Source of the DNA: Marthasterias glacialis
Lineage: Eukaryota > Echinodermata > Asteroidea > Forcipulatida > Asteriidae
DNA: 64,000 bases
Direction: 5' to 3'
Assembly: GCA_911728455.2 (NCBI GenBank)
Contig: OU452236.1
Coordinates: forward strand, 5,946,171 to 6,010,170
Shown here: in pieces, positions 1-12,592 of the stretch
How positions within the stretch are numbered: the stretch's first letter is position 1
Layout: each line of letters opens with the position of its first letter
Position numbers and translations under genes: made by a program
The notes under the pieces: generated by a model
Told to the model about the DNA's origin: nothing
What the model saw: the letters and a program-made list of their open reading frames with translations, nothing else
Database searches by the model: none

Positions 1-883
1 CTGTGGTAAAGATCTTTCTGGTCCAGTGAAAGTTTAGAGCTATCTGCCAAGACCTTTGAGGAATTAGAGCCCTATCAACACCGATGTGCAAGGAGCCATG
101 CAGGGAATTTAGACCAACTGACGCCAGAGGGCAGTTCCTCAGAAACAGCAGTGAACCCCCCTAATAAATAAATAAAAGAAAAAAACCACTAATAAGATTT
201 AAACTTTGTAATTAAGATTCCCACTTCCTGTGATGATCGGATACCCAAACATGACTAGCTGTTGATAGTCAGATCAGAGATAAGCTGTGAGTGTAAAGAA
301 GTGCTGCACAATCAGCCTCGGAGGCAAATGAGATACAAAGTAGGGTTCTATTTCCCCTGATTCTCTCAGGTGTTGTCTTGTCCTAAAAGAATTTTTTCGT
401 TGTAGTTTCTCAGGAGGAAGTAATATCTGTTTGTAAGTTAGATTACAAGTAAGATCTAGGGTTTTAGAGGGGGAGAGTATTAAGTAGTTAAAAAATTATG
501 TCTTCAAGAAAGAAAGATCTCCAGGTGAGTTGGATCTAAATGTTATGTTCGAAAAGACTGACGTTTTGAGTTGTCAGTGTTTCTTCATATCAGAATGTAT
601 TGTATTAGAGGCATTAACAATTTTATTAGGAAGGCCCCTAATCTCCCATCCCCCAATTATCCCCAAATCCTGAAGATGTGAACTGCAAATTAATCCACAG
701 TGAAGCTGTTTGTCATTTGGTAACCAAGGAGAGCCCAGCCCAATTCATTACCAACACCTCCAGGTTAGGGTCAACAAACTATTCGAATCTTGCAACACCT
801 ACACATGGACAATGTGCATGTAGTGTCTGTCCAATGGTTCCTTTATATCCCCTCTCTACATGGGTCTTGTGGCCTTGTGGGTT

Positions 884-905
884 TGTGTGTGTGTGTGTGT
901 GTGTG
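884..905. repeat. GT dinucleotide microsatellite followed by a G tract
   Basis: About ten GT units run directly into an interrupted G tract (907-918). Confidence 0.85.
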
Positions 906-1417
906 GAGGGGGGGGGGGTGTCAATAATGAAACTAACTTTTGGCACACCCTGAAATGGCTTTTCTAATTTCATTACACAGTTTTCAGCTCATGGACCTGT
1001 TAGGTTCTGTCAACACTTTCCTTACAATGCGCATGATGATTAAGTCTACACAATGTTTGTATAACATACAATGAGAAAGGGCCCTCTTTGGCACCATGGA
1101 GCTATAATAGCTCCATAATGGTACGTGTACACTAAGCAGCTCAGTTAAAGGGATGATTATAAGCCATATTTCTAGCATGAGCTTCGCAGCTTCATGTTCT
1201 TTAATAGGTGGACAGTTCTTGTAAGAACAATCTACATACATACATGTACCATAGAGCAAGGTCCTTGCTCTATGTGTGTAAAACAGCAAAGTAGATACAT
1301 GTACTATCAAGTATCACATGGTGTTATAGAAACCAGAGTGCATGGACAGAAACCAAATATATACATTGATAACTCACCATGCAATGCCGCAGAACACTTT
1401 AAATGTATGTTTTGTAT

Positions 1418-1607
1418 ATTGACCCAATTCACCTGACGTCATCATCACAATAATCTTGGTTACGGCATTTTGGAACTCAATGTCACTGTGTGTTATCCAG
1501 TCTGGTGCGCATTCTAGGCGACGCGGCGTTTACACGTAAACCTATTGACTTTCAAAATGGTGAGTGTGGCACAGTCACCGCGTGTGACGTACGCTCATGG
1601 GGTCAAT
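1418..1607. mobile_element. MITE family A, copy 1
   Basis: About 190 bp with terminal inverted repeats TTGACCC...GGGTCAA flanked by TA on both sides, consistent with a TA target duplication. The interior has CACCTGACGTCATCATCAC and a second inner inverted pair (TTTTGGAACTCAATG / CTTTCAAAATGG). Related copies lie at 26493-26679, 47515-47704 and 46218-46810. Confidence 0.75.
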
Positions 1608-1663
1608 ACTCATTTAGCAGCAGTCTAGTCTTTATACATACATGTCATGTGCTGTAACTTGAG

Positions 1664-1945
1664 CTTCCTTCACACAAGACGAACTTTACCAGGAAAATTT
1701 GGTTGACCATTTCACATTAGAATTGCCAGCCCTGGCAAGTTGCAAAGTCCAAGGGAAAGAGCCATTTCCCATGGAACAGAGCTCTACCCCTGCTTGAGTT
1801 AACCCCGGGGTAAGCATACTGACTCTCCATTTTTTTCCCAGGAAATTTACACCAGGTTTTAAACAAACATGGCGAGGTGTTATAATTACCCAGGAATTTC
1901 CTGGGGTTTTATTTCCTGGGAATTGGCTCTGTAACTCTCAAGTGT
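1664..1945. repeat. Dispersed inverted-end repeat family E, copy 1
   Basis: Shares the order TTTACCAGGAAAATTTG, GCCCTGGCAA, CTACCCCTG, AACCCCGGGGT and CCCAGGAATTTCCTGGGGTTT with 15230-15516. The inverted ends are weaker here. Confidence 0.6.
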
Positions 1946-3373
1946 GGATCAGGACTTCAAAGTGCCCACATTTAAAACAAACATTTGTTTGATTAAATGC
2001 TGTAGTCTAGGGTGCACTTGCACATTTCACAGGTACTCATTCTGACTATATGTGGGACTTTCCTCCATGTTTTGACATCCATGATGGTTTTACTGTTGTG
2101 AAAAGTCAACTTTATAATGCAAGAATTAGTTCTCTGGGTCCAGTGAATTTAAGTTGGTATCAAAACAATTAATCGTTGCGAATGAATACACCTGATGAGT
2201 CTATAAAAAAAACTTTCAAATGAAGTATTGATTTTTGTTTTTCTATGAAAAAAGAGAAACACGCCCCGCCCAATCTACCATTTCTTTCATCTTGTCACAC
2301 TACACTGGACAGCAGGTTTTGTAAACCGTTCAATATATATGCAGATACATTAGACTCGTTCGCCATTGTTGGCCATTGTTGTGAGTGTGTTCATGCATGA
2401 TTAATGTTGTTGACACTGAAGTACAGGTAAATCCGTCAATTTTATTTATAGATCGGGGAAAATAGCTGTGTACTTCATTGAAAGCTGTTTGCAAACACAA
2501 GTTTCTTTTACAAGTTAACAACCCTGAATGACACAGATGTGGTTCCCCCCCCCTGAAAATTGCTTTTGACTACTTGGAAAGCCTTTATATGATGACTGAT
2601 GAGACAAAGTTTATATTTAGAAGCCATGCCACATTATTAGTTACTTGCACTGTTGAATGTTTTTGACTTCTGGTATGGGGGGTGAAGGAGGTGAAGGAGG
2701 TGCGGTTCACATCGCATCTTAAAAACGTATTCACTTACTTTAACCATCATGAACCAAGGCTTGAATTGCAAGAAAAATAGTCTTGATTGTCGACGCTAAT
2801 TTCTGCATATAGTCAGTTCACCGATAGAGGGCACAACATCGACTAGCTTGGAGGGACTGGGCAAGGCTACAAATCTGGAGACATTTGATCCAGATGTTTG
2901 TTCGAGAAGGATATCTCTTTTCCAGTAATTCGTGTTGCGAAATCGGCGAGTACGCTAACAAAATGAACGTTGCCAATGAAGACTACAATAAAAGCTGTAG
3001 CTCAGAACTTTGACTGGACTAGAATTGTTTGTAACAAAACCTGAAATATTTCTTTCCTTTTATGAAAAGATATATTTTAAACTTTTAGGAGTAGGTTTTG
3101 TACAATACATAGCCATACATTAACTTACACAGCAAGCTCTAATTTACACATAGCACAATCAATCCTTACCGATACTCAATGTAAAATCTAATTGTACGCC
3201 TGTGTACACTCATCAGGTGAGTGTCACATGCAATTTGACCATTTGCAAAAACGAGTTCGTGACAGGAATTGAAAACAACAAAATATAATTTTTTTTACAG
3301 ATTTTCCTACAATATTGCGCTTTTTTAACTAAAAGGGTATTAATGAATGAGAATTAAAGAGTAGTGACTCGGT

Positions 3374-3489
3374 CTAAACGGCCGTTTATAACCTGGAAGA
3401 GTCGTGGCCATGCGATAAAGGACCTTGCCTTCGAATCGGTCCTTTATTGCACGGCCATGACTCTAGCCGCTTTTAAACGGCCGTTTAAC
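3374..3489. repeat. Foldback (hairpin) element with about 49-bp arms
   Basis: The left arm (3376-3424) and right arm (3438-3486) are inverted copies with a few mismatches: AAACGGCCGTTTATAACC...GCGATAAAGGACC against GGTCCTTTATTGCACGGCC...AAACGGCCGTTT. A 13-base loop separates them. Each arm end, AAACGGCCGTTT, is itself a perfect palindrome. Confidence 0.8.
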
Positions 3490-3708
3490 ACCTCGTCGCC
3501 ACTCTTTTATTTCCTTATTAAAAATTTAAGTATGCGTAAGAGAGAACGTTGTTGCGTTGAGAGGCGGGCAGCTTCCTACAAATAATGATTTGTTTGTAAA
3601 CTTGTTTTGGCCATTGACATCATTGTAATGGACTATTCGTTATCTATGGGTTAGCTGCAATAGCAAACAAATCCTGAGGACCTTATCTACATAATTAATG
3701 AATTGGTA

Positions 3709-4015
3709 TCAAAGGTTTCTTTTTTTTTCACTCTCCGTGACTCTGCACGAGATCAACTTGGCTCGTTCTCTGGGATGGTTGACCTTTGGTTTGTAGGGCT
3801 GTGTGGTTATTGCCACTGGAGTATCATCGACCAGGCATGACGGATGAGTGTGTACAAGGGAAAGAATAAAATTAGTTTTATGAGCAGCTTGTCTGTCATC
3901 ACGCTTGATGTGTGAGGGATACAGTCCTGTCCAAAGTTCTTGTTGCCTTTTTGGTGTAGCATGCAAACTTTTCAGCTGATCAGCTGATTTCCTGGTATAC
4001 TTTGGTTTCTCAGGT
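3709..4015 (-). CDS. Possible terminal exon of an unrecognised protein
   Basis: The - strand has a 139-codon open frame ending in TGA at 3711-3709. Its last 101 residues look protein-like: charged, not low-complexity, with RPEKPKYTRKSADQLKSL, KRQQELWTGLYPSHIKRDD and a basic tail (RVTESEKKRNL). A possible acceptor, a T-rich tract ending GGCAAAG at 4016, would start the exon at 4015. An AATAAA on the same strand lies about 195 bp past the stop (about 3510). I do not recognise the family. No upstream exon was identified, and the 5' part of the open frame overlaps a poly-T tract and a MITE-like repeat (4100-4230), so it is not coding. A chance open frame is a real alternative. Confidence 0.35.
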
Positions 4016-4099
4016 CTTTGCCATTGAAAGAAAAAAAAACAACCAAAACCCGTACAAAGTCTTCCTGTGCCTGTCACTTTTCTCTTTTGTTGACAAACT

Positions 4100-4230
4100 G
4101 GGCCCAATTTAATGGCGCTGCTTACCAAAGAATTCTGTGCTTACAGCGCCCTGTAACGTGTGTATTTCTATCGGCCCCGACAGGGTGTAAGCGCAGAATT
4201 CCGCGGTAAGCAGAGCCATGAAATTGGGCG
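4100..4230. mobile_element. Short MITE of the GGGCCCAATTT family
   Basis: The left end GGGCCCAATTTAATGGCGCT and the right end (reverse complement CGCCCAATTTCATGGCTCTG) form an inverted pair of about 45 bp that includes GCTTACC and AATTCTG(T/C)GCTTA. Half-copies with GCGCAGAATTCCGC and the same end lie at 20625-20760 and 34930-34992. Confidence 0.7.
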
Positions 4231-6807
4231 GCCCCAGCAGTTGCATGCCTGTCATCAACAATCATAATAATACTAAATAAACAGGACTTTAGCACAACAG
4301 TCTTGGAACACTAGTGTTTATATCATAGAGCTTTGTAACCATGGTTACATGTAGATAGGTTGACATCTTGGCCCCTTGTGGACATCAGGTTTTAAATTTG
4401 AACACAGTACACACAAGATTAATGGAAACAAACTATAAAGTAACCGAACATCTTGAATGTCCCTGTTGATGTTTTATTTTGCAGCAAATTTTGAATGCTC
4501 TTTCTGATATTCTGCACCTCCCCCCCAATGCACAACTGAGTTGTACAAAGTCGTACTAAACATTGTGGTAGCATTTGAGCATTGTCTTTTTTTATTAATA
4601 AACGTGATATGTGACTATTTTACATATAAAGCATATTAAGAGTAGGCCTGCACATTCTCTGTGTACACACAAATAAAATGTATGCATACCTACTCATTTG
4701 TTGATCCGGTAAATCGAGATGTTCTCCATGTTCTCCCATTGTTTGTACTTGTTTTTTTTTTTTAGCGTTGTCTCCATTGGTTTTGTACACAAAACCAAAC
4801 ATGAGGATGACCTTGCTCTGTCAAAAACTGCCGGATCCATTTTGTTAAAGTCCAAGGTTCCAACAGGGGGGGGGGGGCATATACATGGCGATTGTGTTTA
4901 TATCGTCACCATTTTCACGATCCTACGATTTGTGTAAAAAATCACAAAGTATGGCAGATCGGTTTGTGTACAAATTCTTGACATACTCATTGCGGTTAAC
5001 ATTTTCAGCAAGTTTCAGGACCTACTACGTAATTGTTTTGTAATCACACCAATTAGCATGACCGATGAATTCTTACATGTAGGCCTTTATTTGCCATTTT
5101 GGGTTTTCACGAAGTGATTAATATCAAGATTTGCCACTTTATCCACGCGTCGTATGGATTTTATGTTTTCACGAACCAACGAATCTGTTGACCTGTTTAA
5201 ATTAGCGCTTTGACGATGTAATGAATCTCAAAATTAGACCTACTCAATATACATGGTTTTGTACACAGTGCTCTGTGTGAACGTCTCTTTTTTCATTTTC
5301 ATGAAGTGACGAATATATTTAGGAATTTATAACTCGGCAAAAAAGTTGCGAGATTGAAAACATAGTGACAGTTCTGAGTGAATGAAGAAATCAGCTTTAT
5401 TTTTTTTGCTGTAAAATTAAGAAATTTCAAAGAAAGATTAGCAAGTCTCTGAAACAGCAGTTTGAAAAATAGTTCAATTTCAAACACAATTTTTCCTCAG
5501 ACATTTTGACTTTGGTGCTGATTTGGTACTCCATAAAAACGGTGACTAAACATTTTCATATCTCAACAGGAAAAGACATTGCACTTCACTTTTCATTGTT
5601 TGCTATTTTATTACAAGCTCTTTTATAGTAGGTTTATTTTTGTTTACGATGCACTGACCAAATAAATGTACAGGTATGTAACTGTGTAGATAAATTCATC
5701 AAACAAAGTCGTAAAAAAAGTGGTTTTCTTTCACTTGACCTACTGTATGTACCGGGTAAGTTACAAGAAAAAATTGCTCATTTTCTATTAATTGGAAACA
5801 AAAAAAGCATAAAAATAGCTCTATACCCCTAATCCTTTAATCCTTTTGGTTAGTAGACTCTTCCATATCCACCAAAATCCTTTACTCTTTTTTGGCAACG
5901 CAATACTGAGCCAGTGTGTTTATGGTTATTTTCGTAACGGTCGGTTACATGTGTAACTGTCCGTTTCAGAAACAAAATTAGAAATTAACCCCCAAAAATG
6001 CGTATACTGAACTCAAGGAATGCATACAAAAATGCTAAATGCATTTTTGCCGTTTTCTCGCAAGCGAAACAACGAAATGCCCTGATATTTTCACAGGTTG
6101 GTTTTGTTACAAATATCTTGATTTGTGCAAAGAACGGAAGCATTTACATACAGTTTACCAATGTTGAGCTGGGGCTTTAAATGACCAACTTGAAATTTAA
6201 CAAATTGTGAATGATTTATTGAAAATTGATCAGTTAACCACAGCTAAACCGCATATTACATTTCAGTACTTAAGTCCAATTTTAAGATTAGGAAAGTGTT
6301 ATCGCGGCGATGTTCCTCGCCCGGCGAACGCTAAAATAAATTATTGATTTGTCAGAATTAATATGAAGCCAACCTTCAATTATGCAGCTGAGTGGATCCT
6401 TGTATATGTACGTGTGCATGCAGCTTACTGAGTGCCATGTAGTGTATATCTAATGGAAACGCTGTTGTGAGCGTAATGAATGTATTTACTTCATTATGCT
6501 TCCAAATCAATATTAGATTCGCTTAAAGAGGTTTACACTCTCCTGTTTATTTGTAAAAAAAAAAAAAAAAAAAAAATCAAAACGAAAAGTGTTGTTATTC
6601 AGTTGCATGTTGTATAGATGCACATGACATCATTTTGGGCAGCGCTGATTTTGGGTACGGCGCCCTCGGCTAGAGGTCAAAAGAAGGTTACTCGTTGGCC
6701 GAACCTGTGCACCGCACGTACATAGATGTGTGTTTTCCATTGTTTCATCATCATTTTACCTCCAAGATGGTGGCGTGACGACGTCTATGCATAGGCCCTA
6801 AGGTCTA

Positions 6808-7143
6808 TTGTTTAGTTCCTTTTCATGTGTCGAGCCTCCATGGTACAAGTTAGACAGACTTTTTGTACGTGTAAATCTTACTGTGCTTAAAGCGTTCTCG
6901 TGCACTGCACTGAAGATGTGCAGTGCCCTCCCATCCTCAATGCGATCAGTTGACTCTCTGTATTGCTTGAAATCTAAACTCAACTCGCACTTTGTTTCAG
7001 CTTGGTGCTCATTATTGTACTTTGTAACCAGTCTCCTCCTTCATGTTTTCCCCATATTTTGGGTTGTTTATTGTGAATGTGGTGTCACTTTAACTTTTTG
7101 TGCAGTGCATCGAGATGTCCTTCATTTATGTATTGCCCTGTAA
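6808..7143 (+). pseudogene. LINE reverse-transcriptase C-terminal relic (CR1/L2-like)
   Basis: The frame contains CSALPSSMRSVDSLYCLKSK followed by LNSHFVSAW, which resembles the motif WN-LP-x-IR-x5-S-x3-FK-x2-LK-x-HLF at the end of CR1/L2-type retrotransposon ORF2 proteins. The conserved Trp of that motif is replaced by Cys and the preceding polymerase domain is absent, so it is a 5'-truncated dead copy. Confidence 0.5.
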
Positions 7144-8129
7144 TGAGTTTGGCTCATTAATTACTATTTCATAGGCCTATCACAAATTTGCCGAAACTTA
7201 CATACCAATACGCATTTCCCTTGTAACCTGAGCAAATATTCCACTTGTATTTTGATTTTTGTCCGTTCTCTGTTCATTATACTGTGGCAAAGGTCAAAAA
7301 CCAAGATCTGTTAAGAAATAGGGCATGCCCGATACTTCACGGAGGCAATTGCCCCCATGCCCCTGGTCATTGCCCCGGTGCCCCTTGAATTGCTCCAGTC
7401 AGATTTACAGTACACTACCCCTGATTGAGTTGCCATTTACATAGGAAAATCTGTCTTGCCTAAACAAGAGTGAAGCATCAATGCCAAAAAGATAGGACAC
7501 TTGTGCCGTTTTGCACGATAGCAGATGTAACACCTTTATACATTTACCTACCAACCGTTTGAAAGCGCCCTTCTCCATGTGTCAATTTTGCTAGGATTAT
7601 TGACACAATTTATTGCCAAACACCAAATTTGTGATCTGCCTTCACCTTTTTTAGTTGGTGGGATCGTTTGGCGTAAGTTTTTCCATTTAGTAGGCCCTAT
7701 TTAACAATCTTTGGTTTTACCTACCAAACGACAGCGGGCGCCCCAATTTTGCGTTTCATGTTTCTGAATAGAGTGTCCGTCCTATCTTGGTTTTGTAGTA
7801 TCTTTTTTGCTACAAATAAATACATCTCATCCTGGTCCAAATTAATCTAACATAAACACATTGATAACAATCAGTTTATTTAGTAGACATTTCCCCCAAA
7901 CAATCAGTCCTTTCCAATGTATCATGCTTTTAATTTTATCCTGGCACAATCTGTACAGCTGGGGAATGCACTAAATACACTCTCCAAACGGACCGTTGAT
8001 TACAACTGAGTCCATTAACCTTGGTCAGTAGGCCACGGCCGGCCGGCCGTTCGTTGTTTCCAATTTGCGGGATGAACACGATCGATCTTAATCACTCGGT
8101 TGACATAACTTCCCGGGGTGATGCGGAGA

Positions 8130-8335
8130 ACCAGGGTTCGAGCCTGAAGATGCTCTCCAGTCAATTCCTAGAAAATAAAACCTGGGGAAATTTACGGCAA
8201 ATTATTTAACCCCAACCGCCGCCCAGTGTTCGTTTCAGACTTGTTGTAATTTTCCCTGGACAAAATAAACCCCGTAGTTATGTAACTTCCCGGAGCAGGG
8301 GTACATGTAGATTTCCCAGGAAATTGATTTGCTTG
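8130..8335. repeat. Family E partial relative
   Basis: Contains AACCTGGGGAAATTT, CCCCGTAGTTATGTAA, GGAGCAGGGGTA and TTTCCCAGGAAATTG, like the interior of 15230-15516 read in part on the other strand. Diverged. Confidence 0.4.
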
Positions 8336-9540
8336 ACTTTGCTTCAGTGCCCCTTCAAAATATTCTCATAGACTTAAAGATTTTTTTCCAATGGAATTCC
8401 CCTTTGTAAAATGAAAATGGCCTTGCCCTCTCATAGATGGAATTCCAGGCCTGGGAAAGGTAACAAAATTTAATAAGTTTCGTCAACAGGTTTATTTAAT
8501 CAAAGCAGCTTAAAATTCTTGTGGGACTTAAAAAGAAACTTCATAATATTTTCGACATTACTTAGTGTATTTTGGGGGCGCATCAACCGTTTACAATTTT
8601 GTTTAACTGGAATCCTTGCATATTGCTGGGGCTTGTGTGTGTGTGTTTTTTTGTGTGTGTGCTCAATTTGCTCATGGCAGAAGTTGCAGGACATAACATT
8701 CAGTGCATTCAGTTACAGTGCATTCAGTTGCTGGACATAACAATTACAGTAATCTCGTTGCCGAAGAGGCCCCCCCCAAAAAAAAAAAAAATGTTCCAGA
8801 TACAACAACAAAAACCCAAAGCCTTCCACTTTTGTCATATTGTAAAATAATACCCATGGTTGCCATGGGGATTTGACCAGGTGACTGAAATATGAACTGC
8901 GGGAGTATTTTTACGAATTGGATTGTTAAGGTCAATTTATTGATCAGGGATGAATAGGAGATAGAATTGAGGGAAACGAAAATAGCGTCTCGCTACAGGA
9001 CTGGAGAAGGAGAGAGTTGGGGATTACAGACAAAGACGAAGGGAGGGGGTGGGGGCATTTTCCTGGGAAAAGAAAGGGGGGATATATCTCACTTTTTGTT
9101 GTGTGGGAAAAATAGCCTTAAGATTTGAGATAAAACCACCAAAAGGATAAATTCATGGCTGGATCAACTTGATGAGTTGATAATGGGGGGTGGGGGGGGG
9201 GATTAACCGAAACTCCTGAGGCATTTATTATTTGTAACTGAACAAGAGCCCTCCAAAGAATAGCAAATTCCTTCAGCTTTACGGTAACTCAACACACAGA
9301 CTCTTGAGGTCCTTTTCGAAACAACGGGTGCGGCTTAGGCTCCCCCCTTGGGCTCCGTGGGTAATTTTGGCAATGTACACATTCGCTTGGGATGTCAAAC
9401 AGGTGGACGGTGCCCAAGCCAGAACTGAAGACCACATATTATGTAAGCTGTTGTTTCAAAAATAGTCTTGGTTGATATTGGTATATTTGTGCTAGCCCTA
9501 TCTGACTCTATGCTGTATGCACAGATACAGAATCCTAGAT

Positions 9541-10085
9541 AGGAGGGCCCGATTTCGGGGTTGGACAATTTTCAGAGCTCCGTACTTCAAATCTTACCTG
9601 TAAGAAGCTACTAATCTCACCGGATTAGCATTCCATGGCTTCATACAATTTTTGGCGGTGGGTTTTCGACGTCAGATATTCCTCATAAATCGTGAAATAA
9701 TTCAGATCTCAACGTTAACAAGTTTTTTGTTTTGTTCACTCTCTCAAACACGCCTTTCGTGCTTACGCGTAACTGGCGTGTTGACGCAGGACGGTTGCGT
9801 GTATTTTGTTTGTATGTTTAGTGCTGTGTGGTCAGTATACGGTGACGCGTAAACACATACATGTACATGTACTAGGTTTGCACGATGAACTGTGTTTAAA
9901 ATGTGAGAGCTGGATTACTTCACAAAAATGAAGGATTTATGAGGAATACCTGACGTCCAGAACTCAGCGCCAAAAAACATGTATGCCGCCATGGAATAAT
10001 AATCCGGTAAGATGAATAACCTCTTACAGGTAGGATTTGAATTATGGAGCTCTAAAAATTTTCGCCCCAGAAACGGACCCTCATA
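9541..10085. mobile_element. Foldback element, 545 bp with about 160-bp inverted arms
   Basis: The left arm (about 9541-9710) and right arm (about 9910-10085) are inverted copies at roughly 80% identity. Shared words on the left strand include AGAGCTCC, TTCAAATC(T/C)TACCTGTAAGA, ACCGGATTA, ATTCCATGGC and TATTCCTCATAAAT. The roughly 200-bp centre has no homology to the arms and has a CG-bearing stretch (ACGCGTAACTGGCGTGTTGA). No transposase is encoded. Confidence 0.75.
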
Positions 10086-10166
10086 TATCCAGATCACCAA
10101 TATTTATACGAAATTGGAAGGCCTCCATGGCTACACATATGTGCATACTCTCTCATGATTACACCC

Positions 10167-10327
10167 GGGGGCCCAAACAATTTGCTATGCATCAACAAAT
10201 CATGCTTAGCAGTAGCAGGTTACCGGCCAAAATGCCATTAAGTTTACATTGTTGTGATTGGTGCTCTTGCTGATTGTTGCTTACCAAAGAAATTTTCACC
10301 TAGGCAATGTTTATGGAATTGGGCCCA
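10167..10327. mobile_element. MITE of the GGGCCCAATTTCAT family
   Basis: Ends are GGGGGCCCAAACAATTTGC and TTTATGGAATTGGGCCC. The interior has the family words CAGGTTACCGGCCAAAATGCC and GCTTACCAAAGAAATTTTC. Confidence 0.55.
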
Positions 10328-12389
10328 TATCTCTCAACAAATTTTCGGGGAGAAAATAATTGGTGAATCGTTCAGAAACAGTACACATTTACATGGTGAT
10401 TTTAGCTGGCAGCTGGGTATTGAGCGTTTTTATGCTTAGTGTTTTGCTGAATGAAAACGCTTCCCGGCCGAAAACTTAAATAAGCAATATGAGACGTGGA
10501 CATCTATCACAATGAAATTTCCAGAGGTTGTAATTTTTTGAAAGCTTCCCCATGGGAATGAATTTACTCGGTTCCAGAACCAATTACGTGCCGCCCCATG
10601 CACTGAATTCATGATCCATTGTCTGCAACACTTAAATTTAGATCTGTAATGGAGGGGGGGGGGGGGATGTATTGTTTGTGCAGTTTATTTGCCAGAGGGA
10701 GAAAGGAGTCTTATGTAAACAGTCACAGGGTGTGTGAAAACATTCATTTGCATTGATTGCATTTGATGGTTACAGTGTGGACAAAGTGCTGTGCTGTAAC
10801 AGGTTTTGGGTTTGAAGGCTATTTCGTGTCTGAGTCAATAACGATTTCATGTACGCAATAATTGCCGTTCGAACAGAAGGGTTTAATTTTTTAAAGGGAC
10901 TTTTTAATTGACAAGTATAAATTTATGTCTAGTACATATGTATTACTTATTTTGTGTAGGGAAAGTACTGTATTGTTTTTGGAAGAGTAAAGACAACTTA
11001 TATTAAACAACATAGAAGCTGTGCACCTTTTAATATTGAAGACAAGGAAAAATGCTATAAGATTTATCAGGGATTTTGTGCATCTTCATATTGGACTTAT
11101 TGCAGTTTGATTGTAGCAATAGAAAGAAGCAAAAATTTGTCAGGACTTCATATATGCTTTTTTTCCTCGACTTAAGTCAGAGTACTTCAGACGGAATCAT
11201 TTCTCTGGAGAATTGGTACTCGTATGAACTTCAGAATCAGTGAGCTTTCAGATTGAATGTAATCAATTCTTCCATAAAATGTGCAGTTTGAGACAAATTT
11301 ATACAGTCAAACTGATCGACATATAACATTGAAAAGTCTATTTTTTACTAAGATTTTTTTTCCCCACAATAGTTGGCCAGTCACCTCAGGGATTTAGCTT
11401 GCACTTTTGACAACCCATAGGAGAGTGTGCCAAACATTAGTTTGTTCGTCTTTGGTTGTTAAAAACGTTAGCGTTATATTTATTTTTTTAAAATCAGAAG
11501 AGAGGCCTGATACTTCATGGAGGCAAGCAAGGCAAATTGCCTCCATGCCCCAGGTCATTGCTCTGGTGCCCCTTAAATTGCCCAAGTAGAAGTTTAATAT
11601 TTTCCTCATGGAGGTGCCCTTTACCGTGTGTAAAACTGACATGCCCTTCCAAGAACGAAGCATCATGCCTGACAGCATGTAGCGACTAGTATTTGAGTAA
11701 ATCAAAATTTCAGTCTTATTACCGTCCGTGTACGGCGCAGCATTTCTCTAAAGGATTAACGCTGGCCATTGTAAATAATTTAAATCCCCGTTCCTGAAAG
11801 GTCACACTGGTAGCGTAAACACACGACACCTCTTGGATTTCCCGTCATTAAAAGCTTTGCATTTCAACATTGTCAGCGTACCGTAAAATAATGCCAAGCA
11901 ATGCTTTTTGCCATTTTTATTCTCTTTAAAGAAATGTCCCATCAGATCAATGAACTCTAGCCCATGTATACGCTGTACATGTCTTCCCCCGTGTACATTT
12001 AATACTTGTAGTATACCTGCAGTTGTCGTGACATGTTTTTTTTCTTTCCCCTGGCCCAGAATAATGGACTCCATTCGATCAATATTTCTAGCATTCATTG
12101 GGGAAGTGTCGGAGACAGATAACAGATATCGCTTTTCACTTTTGTTTTGTTGTTGTTGTTGTCCTCCTAGAATGTTGTCGTAGGAGTTTCGGGCGTGGGA
12201 ATTGCAGGGTTATGGATCGGAATTTGATTTGAATGTAGATTATGTCAACGATAATGTTTTATTGTTTGTGGGTGAGCCAGAGACCTTGGATAGTTGTTTA
12301 GTTTTTCATTCTTCTACAATCAACTTGTTTATGGATCTCTAGTTTTCTACACATATTTTGTAGATCACCTAGTATTTTAATGTTGTCCA

Positions 12390-12567
12390 GGGGCCAAATT
12401 CATAGAGCTGCTTCAGCAGAAAATATTGCTTAACATATTTCTGCTAAGCGCAATTTAGCAGGAAACCAGTCACAAATTGCACGTGTGAAATGGAATTTTG
12501 GCTGGTAACCAAAAATTGTTTGTGCTTAGCTACTTTTTGTGCATAAGCAGCTCTTGAAATTGGGCCC
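12390..12567. mobile_element. MITE of the GGGCCCAATTTCAT family, copy
   Basis: Left end GGGGCCAAATTCATAGAGCT GCTT; right end GCAGCTCTTGAAATTGGGCCC. The interior has CTGGTAACCAAAAATTG and GTGCTTAGC. A second copy starts only 26 bp downstream. Confidence 0.75.
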
Positions 12568-12592
12568 TGACATTTCATAAGGGTATAAATCT

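Noticed and set aside
498..533. Short start MSSRKKDLQ followed by a GTGAGT donor, as a possible first exon of EEIG
   Set aside because: It lacks the conserved N-terminal C2 residues and phase compatibility with exon 2 cannot be met without another exon. Likely chance.
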